Assembly: GCF_030815485.1 (NCBI RefSeq)
Contig: NZ_JAUSWV010000002.1
Span: 3,906,001-3,970,000, forward strand
Source: Streptomyces rishiriensis
GTDB lineage: Bacteria; Actinomycetota; Actinomycetes; Streptomycetales; Streptomycetaceae
Length of the DNA: 64,000 nt
Reading direction: 5' to 3'
Shown here: piece after piece, positions 53,954 through 62,784 of the stretch
How the letters are laid out: each line of letters begins with the position of its first letter
Numbering within the stretch: position 1 is the first letter of the stretch
Notes under the pieces: model-generated
Seen by the model: only the letters and a program-made list of their open reading frames with translations
Database searches by the model: none
What the model was told of the DNA's origin: nothing
Translations under genes and position numbers: made by a program

Positions 53954-55621
53954 CTAGCCGAGCAGGCCTCCGACCAGGCCCGGCTGGCCGGAGGACGAGG
54001 AACCGCCGTCCGAGCCGCTGCCGCCACCCGTCGAACCGCCTGACGTCGCCGAGCCGCCGGAGGTGGGGCCCGAGCTGGTGGCGGGGGCCTGCTCCACCGG
54101 GGTGGACTGCTCGGGCGGAGCCTCGCCCGCGGTGCCCTGCGTCTGGCTGGGCGCGCCGGCGTCCCCGCTGCCGGTGGTGCCGGAGTCCTGCGCCTCGGAG
54201 GGTTCGCTGTCCGTACCCGCCGTCGGGGCCGCCGAAGTGGCGCCCTGGGTGGGCGAGCTGGACGCGGAGGGCTCGCGGGACGCCTTGTGCGTGCCGGACT
54301 TCTCCGGCAGCGGCGAGCCGGGCAGCTCGTTGCGCGGGGGCTCGCCCGGGCCGGGGACGACCACCCGGTCGGCGTCGCGGACGGCGCCGCCGAGCAGCGA
54401 GCCGACGAGCAGGGTGAGCCCGACGGCGATCGCGGTCACCAGAACGCCGCGGCGCAGCACGTAACGGCGCAGCTCCCACAGGTCGGAGCGCGGGCCGAGC
54501 CGGCGCCACGCACCGGCGGCGAGCCGGCCGTCCACCGAGTAGACCGGGGCGCCGGCGATGATCAGCGGCGACCAGGCGGCGAGGTAGATGATGTCGGGGG
54601 TGTCGTAGACCGGGACGGTCTTCCAGCTGACGGTGACGATGAGCGCGGCCGAGAGTCCGGCGCCGACGACCGCGGCGATCCGCTGCCAGCACCCCAGGAC
54701 CGTGAGGACGCCCACGACGACCTGGAGGAAGGCGATGACGAGGCCGGAGCCGACGGGGTGGTGCAGGGCGAACTGGCGCAGCGGCTCGGCGACTTCCCAC
54801 GGGTGCAGGGTATTGAGCCACTTCACCATGGAGCCGCGCTTGCCGCCGTCGAAGTAGACGGGGTCGCACAGCTTGCCCATGCCGGCGTAGATGGAGATGA
54901 AGCCGAGGAAGATGCGCAGCGGGAGCAGGACCACGCCGAGGTTCATCCGGCGGCCCGGGTAGTAGGCGTGCCGGGCGGGATCGTCGCCCTGCCGCCGACC
55001 GCGCGGCGCCGGTTCGGGATCGTCGTCGACTTCCCCGAAGTCCTCGAACTGGGCGTCGTCGTAGCCGGGTTCGTCGTAGGCGCTGCCGACGCCGCGCATG
55101 TTCGGCAGGATCCGCTGCTCGCCGTCGACGGGCGTCCGCTGGGCGCCGACGATCGGGGTCTCCAGGGTCTGCGCGGCGAGGCCGCCGTCGTAACCCGGGT
55201 CGCCCATGTCGACGCGGGGGATGACCTGGGTGGCTCCGGCGTCGGCGCCGGGCGGTCCGCCGTGGCCGACACTGCCTGCCCGCACGGCCTGGAGCAGCCG
55301 GTGGGCCCCGGTGTCGTCCGGGGCGGACTTGCCGCTCCAGACGACCGCCCGCCGACGGCCACCGGAAGCGGCGCCCGCTCTGCCCGCCGCCCCGACGGCG
55401 GAGATGCGCGCGGTGTCATCGATGGCGCTCACGTGACGGGCGATCCGCGGGGATTGGTTACGCCGCGCCGACGCGCCCAGCTGCACGCGGAAGCTCGCGT
55501 GGCTGACGATGATCTGCGCCGGATCGCTCGGCACCTTCACCATGCTCAGCGCGGGAGCGTCGTCGAATCCCGACGAGCGGTCCCCCGTGGGTGTGCGGGG
55601 TGTTCTGGTGTCCACACTCAT
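53954..55621 (-). CDS. DoxX-family membrane protein with long tails
   Basis: 555 aa. Residues 1-220 are a disordered, acidic and Arg/Gly-rich cytoplasmic tail; about 225-400 hold the DoxX membrane domain (PLRIFLGFISIYAGMGKL, VGVLTVLGCWQRIAAVVGA), and about 395-415 another membrane segment (VLVTAIAVGLTLLVGSLLG). The last 120 residues are a Ser/Gly/Pro-rich low-complexity tail. The function is not set; DoxX proteins take part in thiosulfate or redox chemistry. No RBS seen before ATG 55621. Confidence 0.8.
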   Translation of the reverse strand: MSVDTRTPRTPTGDRSSGFDDAPALSMVKVPSDPAQIIVSHASFRVQLGASARRNQSPRIARHVSAIDDTARISAVGAAGRAGAASGGRRRAVVWSGKSAPDDTGAHRLLQAVRAGSVGHGGPPGADAGATQVIPRVDMGDPGYDGGLAAQTLETPIVGAQRTPVDGEQRILPNMRGVGSAYDEPGYDDAQFEDFGEVDDDPEPAPRGRRQGDDPARHAYYPGRRMNLGVVLLPLRIFLGFISIYAGMGKLCDPVYFDGGKRGSMVKWLNTLHPWEVAEPLRQFALHHPVGSGLVIAFLQVVVGVLTVLGCWQRIAAVVGAGLSAALIVTVSWKTVPVYDTPDIIYLAAWSPLIIAGAPVYSVDGRLAAGAWRRLGPRSDLWELRRYVLRRGVLVTAIAVGLTLLVGSLLGGAVRDADRVVVPGPGEPPRNELPGSPLPEKSGTHKASREPSASSSPTQGATSAAPTAGTDSEPSEAQDSGTTGSGDAGAPSQTQGTAGEAPPEQSTPVEQAPATSSGPTSGGSATSGGSTGGGSGSDGGSSSSGQPGLVGGLLG

Positions 55622-55840
55622 CTAACCGAGTGACGTGTGTTTAGGACACTGCTTTGACCCGCCGGATCTGTCCGGGCTCCGTCAAGGTTGCACGACTCGG
55701 CGGGATTAACCCGTCCGAGTGAACCGTTTCCCTCTGTCGCCCTCGCACGCCACCCGGACTGGCGCGGCTGCACGGGCCTCGGACCGACGGGCTCGGACCG
55801 ACGGGCTCGGTCGGCCCGGGCCGGCCGAGCCCGGCCTGCC

Positions 55841-56783
55841 TCAGCCCCTGCGGCGAGCCGCCTCGTACAGCACGATCCCGGCCGCCACACCGGCGTTGAG
55901 GGATTCCGCGCCGCCCGGCATCGGGATCCGTACCCGGTAGTCGCAGGTCTCGCCGACCAGCCGGGAGAGTCCCTTGCCCTCGCTGCCGACGACGATGACC
56001 ACCGGACCGTCCAGGGCCTTCAGCGTGCCGACCTCGTGCTCGCCGTCGGCGGCCAGGCCGACGACCGCGATGCCGGCCTTCTTGTAGGCCTCCAGGGCGC
56101 GGGTGAGGTTGGTGGCGCGGGCGACCGGGGTGCGGGCGGCCGCACCGGCGGACGTCTTCCAGGCACCGGCCGTCATACCGGCCGCGCGGCGCTCCGGGAC
56201 GACGACGCCGTGACCGCCGAAGGCGGAGACGGAGCGGACGACGGCGCCCAGGTTCCGCGGGTCGGTCACGCCGTCGAGGGCGACGATCAGCGGGTCCTCG
56301 CCGTTGTCGTAGGCGGCCGACGCCAGGTCCTCGGGGGTGCGCGTACTCGTACGGCGGGACCTGGAGGACCAGGCCCTGGTGGTTGAGGCCGTTGGTCATG
56401 CGGTCCAGTTCGGGACGCGGGGCCTCCATGAGGTGGATGCCGCCGCGCTCGCTGGCGAGCTGGAGCGCCTCGCGCACCCGCTCGTCGTTGTCGATGAACT
56501 GCTGCACGTAGAGCATCGTCGCGGGCACGCCCTCGCGCAGCGCCTCGACGACGGAGTTCCGGCCGACGACCATCTCGGACGTGCCCTTGCCGCCGCGGCC
56601 GCGCTGTGCGGGCCGGCGCACGGCCTGCTTCGCCTTGGCGGTCGCGATGCGGTTCGCCTTGTGCTTCTTGCGCATCTCGGCGGGCGGGGTCGGTCCCTTG
56701 CCTTCCAGGCCCCGGCGCCGCTGGCCGCCACTGCCGACCTGCGCGCCCTTCTTGCCGGACATGCGGCGGTTGTTGGCTGCCAT
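55841..56783 (-). pseudogene. rlmB: 23S rRNA 2'-O-methyltransferase RlmB, frameshifted
   Basis: SpoU-class methyltransferase that modifies 23S rRNA (RlmB target G2251). The N-terminal half (GRNSVVEALREGVPATMLYV) is read to PPYEYAHP; from there the frame shifts, and the C-terminal half (DGVTDPRNLGAVVRSV, VGSEGKGLSRLV, IPMPGGAESLNAGVAAGI with the SpoU knot) is in the next frame. A G5 run at 56333-56337 where four are expected explains it; removing one base gives a continuous 314-codon frame (313 aa). A long basic N-terminal extension (residues 1-70) is normal in actinobacteria. Confidence 0.88.
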
Positions 56784-56885
56784 GAGTCTCTCGTCTCCGT
56801 GAGCTTTCGTACGTACGTCTTATGCAGTGTGCCGCCCGGAAGGCCGGGCGGCACAGTCGATCAAGGACAGGCCCTGGGGCCGCCC

Positions 56886-58286
56886 CTACCGCGGGCCGAG
56901 GCTCCAGCGCGGCCCCTGCGGGCCGTCCTCGATGGCCAGGCCGGACTGGGCGAGCTGGTCACGAATGGCGTCCGCGGTCGCCCAGTCCTTGCGCCCGCGG
57001 GCCGACTCCCGCTGGTCGAGGACGAGTCGTACGAGGCTGTCGACCACGCCGTGCAGGTCCTCACCCCGGCTCTCCTCACCGGCCCAGTGGGCGTCGAGCG
57101 GGTCCAGACCGAGGACGCCGAGCATGGCACGGACCTCGGCGAGGCGCGCCACGGCGGCCTCCTTGTCGTCGGCGGCGAGGGCCGAGTTCCCCTGCCGGAC
57201 CGTCGTGTGCACGATGGCGAGCGCCTGCGGAACACCCAGGTCGTCGTCCATCGCCTCGGCGAAGGCGGGCGGCACCTCGGCCGCCGGCTCGACGACGCCC
57301 CCGGCCTTCTCGACGACGCGCTGCACGAAGCCCTCGATCCGCGCGAACGCCGACTCGGCCTCGCGCAGCGACTCCTCGCTGTACTCGATCATCGAGCGGT
57401 AGTGCGGCGTACCGAGGTAGTAGCGCAGCACGATCGGGCGCCACTGCTTCACCATCTCGGAGACGAGGACGCTGTTGCCCAGCGACTTCGACATCTTCTC
57501 GCCGCTCATGGTGACCCAGGCGTTGTGCACCCAGTACCGCGCGAACTCGTCGCCGTAGGCCTTCGCCTGGGCGATCTCGTTCTCGTGGTGCGGGAAGATC
57601 AGGTCGAGGCCGCCGCCGTGGATGTCGAAGACGGATCCCAGGTACTTGTGCGCCATCGCCGAGCACTCGAGGTGCCAGCCGGGACGCCCGCGGCCCCAGG
57701 GGGTCTCCCAGCTCGGCTCCCCGGGCTTGACCGACTTCCACAGGGCGAAGTCGCGCTGGTCGCGCTTGCCGGTCTCGCCGTCCGCCGAGGGCTGGAGCAG
57801 GTTGTCCAGCTCCTGGTTGGACAGCTGGAGGTACTCCGGGAACGAGCGCACGTCGAAGTAGACGTTGCCCTCGGACGCGTAGGCGTGACCGCGCTCGATG
57901 AGCCCGCGCATCATCTCGATCATCTCCGGCACGTGCCCGGTCGCGCGGGGTTCGTAGCTCGGCGGCAGGCAACCCAGTGCCTGGTAGCCGTCGTTGAACG
58001 CCCGCTCGTTCTCGTACCCGATCGACCACCAGGGCCGGCCCTGGTCGTGCGACTTGACGATGATCTTGTCGTCGATGTCGGTGACGTTGCGGATGAACGT
58101 GACGTCGTAGCCGCGGTGGGTGAACCACCGGCGCATGATGTCGAAGTTGAGGCCCGAACGGATGTGCCCGATGTGCGGGGCCGCCTGCACGGTGGCGCCA
58201 CAGAGGTAGATCGAGACACAACCCGGCTGGAGCGGGGCGAAGTCACGGATCTGCCGGGCACTGGTGTCGTACAGGCGAATGGTCAC
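56886..58286 (-). CDS. cysS: Cysteinyl-tRNA synthetase
   Basis: 466 aa class I synthetase. HIGH motif at 38-41 (APHIGHIRSG), zinc ligand Cys29 in YLCGATV, and KMSKSLGN in the second half. GTG at 58286 is favoured: TACCCT lies 6 nt upstream (leaderless); an ATG further upstream would add unsupported residues. Immediately upstream of ispF in the same direction. Confidence 0.96.
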   Translation of the reverse strand: MTIRLYDTSARQIRDFAPLQPGCVSIYLCGATVQAAPHIGHIRSGLNFDIMRRWFTHRGYDVTFIRNVTDIDDKIIVKSHDQGRPWWSIGYENERAFNDGYQALGCLPPSYEPRATGHVPEMIEMMRGLIERGHAYASEGNVYFDVRSFPEYLQLSNQELDNLLQPSADGETGKRDQRDFALWKSVKPGEPSWETPWGRGRPGWHLECSAMAHKYLGSVFDIHGGGLDLIFPHHENEIAQAKAYGDEFARYWVHNAWVTMSGEKMSKSLGNSVLVSEMVKQWRPIVLRYYLGTPHYRSMIEYSEESLREAESAFARIEGFVQRVVEKAGGVVEPAAEVPPAFAEAMDDDLGVPQALAIVHTTVRQGNSALAADDKEAAVARLAEVRAMLGVLGLDPLDAHWAGEESRGEDLHGVVDSLVRLVLDQRESARGRKDWATADAIRDQLAQSGLAIEDGPQGPRWSLGPR

Positions 58287-58394
58287 CACTCCAGGGTAGT
58301 GGGCGCGGAGCGATGCCCCGAGCCCCTTCCACCCAAGGGCCACACATTCGTGACATGCCATGGCATATGTCGGCCGGGGTGCGGGTGCCGCCGG

Positions 58395-58892
58395 TCAGCC
58401 GGTACGCGCCACCAGCGCCGTCGCGATCGCCAGCAGGCCCTCGTCGCGCCCGGGGAACCCGAGCCCGTCCGTCGTCGCACCGGAGACCGACACCGGCGCG
58501 CCCGCCGCCTCGGACAGGATCTTCTGCGCCTCGTCCCGCCGCTTGCCGATCTTGGGACGGGGGCCGACGACCTGTACGGCGATGTTGCCGATGACGAACC
58601 CGGCCGCGCGGACGATCCGGGCCGCCTCCGTCAGCAGGGTGACGCCCGAGGCGCCGGACCACTCGGGGCGCCCGGTGCCGAAGTGCTGCCCCAGGTCACC
58701 GAGGCCGGCCGCGGAGAAGAGCGCGTTGCAGGCGGCGTGCGCGACCACGTCCGCGTCGGAGTGCCCGGCCAGTCCGGGGCCCTGCCCTTCCCACTTCAGG
58801 CCCGCGCACCACAGCTCGCGGCCCTCCTCGAAGGCGTGGATGTCGGTACCGATGCCGACCTGGGGAAGCAGGGGCCGCGTCTCAGAAGCCAT
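58395..58892 (-). CDS. ispF: 2-C-methyl-D-erythritol 2,4-cyclodiphosphate synthase
   Basis: 165 aa MEP-pathway enzyme. Metal ligands D17 and H19 in GIGTDIHAF, and GHSDADVVAHA. The family DIGxHFP stretch reads GDLGQHFGTG here, a small variation. Start overlaps the end of ispD by 11 nt, so the two are coupled. Confidence 0.96.
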   Translation of the reverse strand: MASETRPLLPQVGIGTDIHAFEEGRELWCAGLKWEGQGPGLAGHSDADVVAHAACNALFSAAGLGDLGQHFGTGRPEWSGASGVTLLTEAARIVRAAGFVIGNIAVQVVGPRPKIGKRRDEAQKILSEAAGAPVSVSGATTDGLGFPGRDEGLLAIATALVARTG

Positions 58893-59634
58893 CGTTGAGC
58901 CTCCTGCGGGCCAGGACCGCCTCCGCGAGGACCAGGTCCAGGGGCCGGGTGACCTTGAAGGCCTCCTCGTGGCCGGGGACGACCACGACCGTCAGCCCCA
59001 GTTGCTCGACCATGCTCGCGTCGTCGGTGACGTTCTCCGTGACCGTCTCGTGGGCGCGGATCAAGGTGGCGCGGTCGAAGCCCTGCGGGGTCTGCACGGC
59101 ACGGAGGCGGGCCCGCTCGGGCGTCGCGACGACCGGCTCGGGGTCGCCGACGGTATCGGCCGGCTCGACCTCCTTGACGGTGTCCGCGAGCGGCAGCGCC
59201 GGGACGACCGCGGGAGCGCCCTCGCGTACGGCCTCGATCACGGCGTCCACCGTGTCGACGGGGACGAGGGGCCGGGCGGCGTCGTGCACGAGGACGATGT
59301 CGTGGCCGGGCGGCAGCGCGTCCAGGCCGAGCTTCACGGACTCCTGACGGGACTCGCCGCCGGGCACGACCAGGAAGTCGGTCCGGTCGGGCAGCGCGTG
59401 CGCGTCGAGCAGCGACTTCACCTCTGCGGTGCCGTCCGGCGGGGCGACGACGACGACCAGGGACACGGCTCGGGAGGCGGCGAGGGCGCGTACCGCGTGG
59501 ATCAGCATGGGCGTGCCACCCAGCGTGCGGAGCGCCTTGGGGGCGCCCGGACCGAGGCGGACGCCCCGCCCGGCGGCCGGAATCACCGCGGCCGTGCGGG
59601 TGGGCGCGGGGGAGGGACGCGAATCGTCAGACAT
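58882..59634 (-). CDS. ispD: 2-C-methyl-D-erythritol 4-phosphate cytidylyltransferase
   Basis: 250 aa MEP-pathway cytidylyltransferase. CTP loop AAGRGVRLGPGAPKAL and VHDAARPLVP are present, as is DDASMVEQLG. With ispF it makes isoprenoid precursors. Its upstream neighbour is carD, 351 nt away. Confidence 0.95.
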   Translation of the reverse strand: MSDDSRPSPAPTRTAAVIPAAGRGVRLGPGAPKALRTLGGTPMLIHAVRALAASRAVSLVVVVAPPDGTAEVKSLLDAHALPDRTDFLVVPGGESRQESVKLGLDALPPGHDIVLVHDAARPLVPVDTVDAVIEAVREGAPAVVPALPLADTVKEVEPADTVGDPEPVVATPERARLRAVQTPQGFDRATLIRAHETVTENVTDDASMVEQLGLTVVVVPGHEEAFKVTRPLDLVLAEAVLARRRLNDGF

Positions 59635-59985
59635 CGGTTCCTGTCAGGTTTGTGTTCCGGCCCGGCGTGGGTATGGCCCTGGAAGTGCCGGGCGCGACGC
59701 CTTGACCGGACCCTTCCGTGACGTGCCGGTCGGGGCAGCAGCCCGGGCCCGGCGCATCAAGTATCGAGGCATCGGGCGCATGGTCGGGGGCGGTACGGGG
59801 CAATATCGACCGACCAGCCCTGTCGGGCAGGGCGTACGGTGGCTGCCCCGGCGCGGACATGCCGCAGCGCCCGGCGACGGGGAATTCGTCATCGGGCACC
59901 GCGGCATTTCAGTGTTCTTCAGGCGCGTGTTCTTCGGTGTGCCGAGGCCGGTCTCGGGCCGGCGTCAGCACACGAAAACGCGAGC
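59635..59985. other. Interval between carD and ispD
   Basis: 351 bases with no supportable gene; includes a loose GTGTGC/GCACAC inverted repeat around 59937-59974, just after carD. A 90-residue open frame on the minus strand (59627-59899) lacks an RBS and homology signs. Confidence 0.5.
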
Positions 59986-60468
59986 TCAGGACGCGAGCAC
60001 CTCGTCGAGCAGTGCTTCGGCCTTGTCCTCGTTGGTGTTCTCCGCGAGAGCGAGCTCGCTCACCAGGATCTGGCGGGCCTTGGCGAGCATGCGCTTCTCA
60101 CCGGCGGAGAGTCCGCGCTCGCGCTCACGACGCCACAGGTCACGCACGACTTCCGCGACCTTGATGACATCGCCGGAGGCGAGCTTCTCCAGATTTGCCT
60201 TGTAACGACGCGACCAGTTCGTGGGCTCCTCGGCGTACGGCGCACGCAGCACCTCGAAGACCCGGTCCAGCCCGTCCTGACCGACCACATCACGTACGCC
60301 GACGAACTCCGCATTGTCCGCTGGCACACGTACCGTCAGGTCACCCTGGGCGACCTTCAGCACCAAGTAGGTCTTGTCCACGCCTTTGATCTGGCGAGTT
60401 TCGATAGCCTCGATCAGCGCGGCCCCGTGATGGGGATAGACCACGGTGTCGCCAACCTTGAACGTCAT
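59986..60468 (-). CDS. carD: CarD-family RNA polymerase-binding regulator
   Basis: 160 aa CarD/CdnL-type protein that stabilises the open complex at promoters. N-terminal RNA-polymerase-interacting domain (FKVGDTVVYPHHG) and Trp85 (TNWSRRYKAN), the residue that wedges into the upstream -10 edge in mycobacterial CarD. RBS GGAAGGGG before the ATG at 60468. Next to ispDF as in other actinobacteria. Confidence 0.96.
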   Translation of the reverse strand: MTFKVGDTVVYPHHGAALIEAIETRQIKGVDKTYLVLKVAQGDLTVRVPADNAEFVGVRDVVGQDGLDRVFEVLRAPYAEEPTNWSRRYKANLEKLASGDVIKVAEVVRDLWRRERERGLSAGEKRMLAKARQILVSELALAENTNEDKAEALLDEVLAS

Positions 60469-61259
60469 GTGACAGGTACCCCTTCCGTGGCTATCCAGGG
60501 TAACACGGAAACTGCGGGTTCTGAATGGCGTTTTCGCAGGTCAGGGCATATCTCGGGGCTTGACAACAGCGACAGGAACGTGCTGCGGAGGGGCCGCGGA
60601 AGCAGGTATTCGCAGGTCGGAGGTGCTCTCCGAGGGAGGAGAAACGCGCACGTTACACGCATCGGAAGCCCCGCCCGAACGGCCGAACGTCCACATATGT
60701 CCGCTTCCAGGAGTGCGACTTCCGCTACTCCGTTCGGTTCACGTGGCCGGATACAAGCCGTTTCCGGAATTGATCATCGACCCTCGACCCGGCCCGTGAT
60801 CAATTCCGGGGACGACCTCGCATTCCTTCACCGAAAATCCGCGAGCAGAGGTCCGGCACGGTTATGCGAATGCGCCCCCGAGCCGGAAGACGAGCCGGAA
60901 GAGGACAAGAAGAGGACGGGGAGGGGAAGAGGACGCGGAAGACGACAGCAAGGTGAGGAGAAGGCAGGAGAAGACGGAGGGAACGAGAGGGGAACGAGTG
61001 GCGAACGAGAGGGGATGACGACGGGCGGAGAACGAGAAGACGGCAAGTGAAGCCGATGTGACTCGCGGGTCGCTTGTGGCCGTCCGGACGGGTGGTGCCG
61101 GAGGCCGTCCGGCGCGTCCGTCGCGGCATGGGATCGCTCTAGAGGCGGGTCGGGTGCGGCGGCACGAGAACGGCTCGGTAACCTAAGCCCGCTGACAGAC
61201 CCTTAGGACGGCTTTATCCAAAGGAAAGCCGCCCGCGTGTACAAGGAGTTGCCGCCGCC
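60469..61259. other. Long gene-free interval before the lipoprotein gene
   Basis: 791 bases. At the right it holds the leader and a short hairpin CGGCTTT/AAAGCCG (61209-61231). At 60764-60776 with 60797-60809 there is a perfect 13-bp inverted repeat. A purine-rich strand (60871-61050) has strong A/G bias. Short frames present are not convincing genes. Confidence 0.6.
60497..60525 (-). promoter_or_regulatory. Candidate carD promoter
   Basis: On the minus strand TTCAGA (60520-60525), 17-nt spacer, TACCCT (60497-60502), ending about 29 nt before the carD start. Confidence 0.4.
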
Positions 61260-61937
61260 GTGAGCAGCAGCCTTCGACGCGGCGCCCTCGCCGCTTCCGC
61301 CATCGCGTTCTCGATCGCCTCGCTCGCCGCCTGTGGGGCCGGCAACGACTCCCAGACCCTGGAGATCAAGCCGGACAACGCCGCCGCCAGCGTCGGCGAC
61401 ATCAAGCTTCAGAACGTCGTCGTCATCACCCAGCCCGACCTGGAGTCGACCGGTCCCGCCGTGATCTCGGCGACGGTCTTCAACAGCGGCAGCAAGGCGC
61501 AGACGCTGGAGTCCATCACCCTCGACGGCGGCAAGTCCGCCGAGCTCTCGCCCGCCAAGGGCAAGGGCAAGCTCACCGTCCCGGCCGGCGGCTCGGTCGT
61601 CATCGGCGGCGCGAACAACGCGTCCGCCGTCCTGCCGAGCAGCCGTGAGGCCGTCAAGGACGGCGACGCGCAGAAGGTGACCTTCACCTTCAGCGAGACC
61701 GGCGAGGTCAGCCTGCGCGCCTTCGTCGTCCCCGCCGAGAGCTACTTCTCCAAGTGGGGCCCCACCGACATCCCGAGCGCCGCGGAGTCCCCCTCCGCGA
61801 GCGCGTCGGCGTCCCCGTCCGAGTCGGCCTCCGGCTCGGCAGCCGAGGGCGGTACCGCCGGGTCGGGATCGGCGTCCCCGTCGGACACGGCCTCCGCCTC
61901 CGCGTCCGCGTCGGAGTCGGCGACCGCCGGCCACTGA
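61260..61937 (+). CDS. Exported lipoprotein of the DUF461-like type
   Basis: 225 aa lipoprotein (lipobox SLAAC, Cys about residue 25) with a beta-rich domain (DIKLQNVVVI, PAVISATVFNSGSKAQTLESI) and a long Ser/Ala-rich C-terminal tail. I recall it as DUF461/PCu(A)C-like, a class tied to copper delivery, but the metal-binding Met/His pattern is not evident. GTG start with GGAG about 10 nt away. It lies convergent with phoP. Confidence 0.8.
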   Translation: MSSSLRRGALAASAIAFSIASLAACGAGNDSQTLEIKPDNAAASVGDIKLQNVVVITQPDLESTGPAVISATVFNSGSKAQTLESITLDGGKSAELSPAKGKGKLTVPAGGSVVIGGANNASAVLPSSREAVKDGDAQKVTFTFSETGEVSLRAFVVPAESYFSKWGPTDIPSAAESPSASASASPSESASGSAAEGGTAGSGSASPSDTASASASASESATAGH

Positions 61938-61954
61938 CCTCCACGCACACGCAC

Positions 61955-61996
61955 GCAGGAAGGGCGGCACCCCGCACGGGGCGCCGCCCTTCCTGC
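61955..61996. terminator. Bidirectional terminator between the lipoprotein gene and phoP
   Basis: Stem of 14 bp (61955-61968 with 61983-61996) plus an inner CCCC/GGGG, loop GCAC. Confidence 0.85.
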
Positions 61997-62068
61997 TCCA
62001 TGTCCGTCCCGGACGCACCCCTCGCACCGCGGCGCGGGCCTCGCGGCACTGCGCCGACTCCGCCCGTC

Positions 62069-62095
62069 GGCCACGGCGGCCACGGCGGCCACGGC
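62069..62095. repeat. 9-bp tandem repeat after phoP
   Basis: GGCCACGGC three times in a row, just past the phoP stop codon. Confidence 0.7.
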
Positions 62096-62103
62096 GGGCC
62101 GGT

Positions 62104-62784
62104 CTACGGCTCGAACTTGTAACCCAGGCCGCGGACCGTCACCAGATACCTCGGCGCGCCCGGGTCGGGCTCGATCTTGGCCCGCAGGCGCTTGACGTGG
62201 ACGTCGAGGGTCTTGGTGTCGCCCACGTAGTCGGCGCCCCAGACCCGGTCGATGAGCTGCATACGGGTCAGGACGCGCCCGGCGTTGCGCAGCAGCATCT
62301 CCAGGAGGTCGAACTCCTTGAGGGGGAGGTCGACCTTGGAGCCGGAGACCGTCACGACGTGCCGGTCGACGTCCATGCGGACCGGGCCGGCCTCCAGGGC
62401 CGCCGGGGTCACCTCCTCCGGCTCGCCCCGGCGGCGCAGGACGGCCCGGATACGGGCGACCAGCTCGCGCGAGGAGAAGGGCTTGGTGACGTAGTCGTCG
62501 GCTCCTATCTCCAGGCCGACGACCTTGTCGATCTCGCTGTCCTTCGCGGTCACCATGATCACGGGGACGTTGGAGCGGCCGCGCAGCTGACGGCACACCT
62601 CCGTACCGGGCAGACCCGGCAGCATCAGGTCGAGAAGCACGAGGTCGGCGCCGTTGCGCTCGAACTCGTCGAGTCCGTCGGGCCCGGTGGCCGCGATGGC
62701 GACCTCGAAGCCTTCCTTGCGGAGCATGTAGGACAGGGCGTCGGAGAAGGACTCCTCGTCCTCGACGACGAGCACTCGGGTCAC
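62104..62784 (-). CDS. phoP: Response regulator PhoP
   Basis: 226 aa OmpR/PhoB-family regulator of the phosphate response. Receiver: phosphoacceptor Asp52 (LVLLDLMLPG), switch Thr79 and Lys101 (TKPF). The C-terminal winged helix has the family end TVRGLGYKFEP. The GTG at 62784 overlaps the phoR stop by 4 nt, so both are made together. In Streptomyces PhoP controls phosphate genes and antibiotic onset (established). Confidence 0.96.
   Translation of the reverse strand: MTRVLVVEDEESFSDALSYMLRKEGFEVAIAATGPDGLDEFERNGADLVLLDLMLPGLPGTEVCRQLRGRSNVPVIMVTAKDSEIDKVVGLEIGADDYVTKPFSSRELVARIRAVLRRRGEPEEVTPAALEAGPVRMDVDRHVVTVSGSKVDLPLKEFDLLEMLLRNAGRVLTRMQLIDRVWGADYVGDTKTLDVHVKRLRAKIEPDPGAPRYLVTVRGLGYKFEP

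Noticed and set aside
59627..59899. 90-residue minus-strand frame before ispD
   Set aside because: No RBS, low-complexity Pro/Gly/Arg composition, and it overlaps the ispD start.
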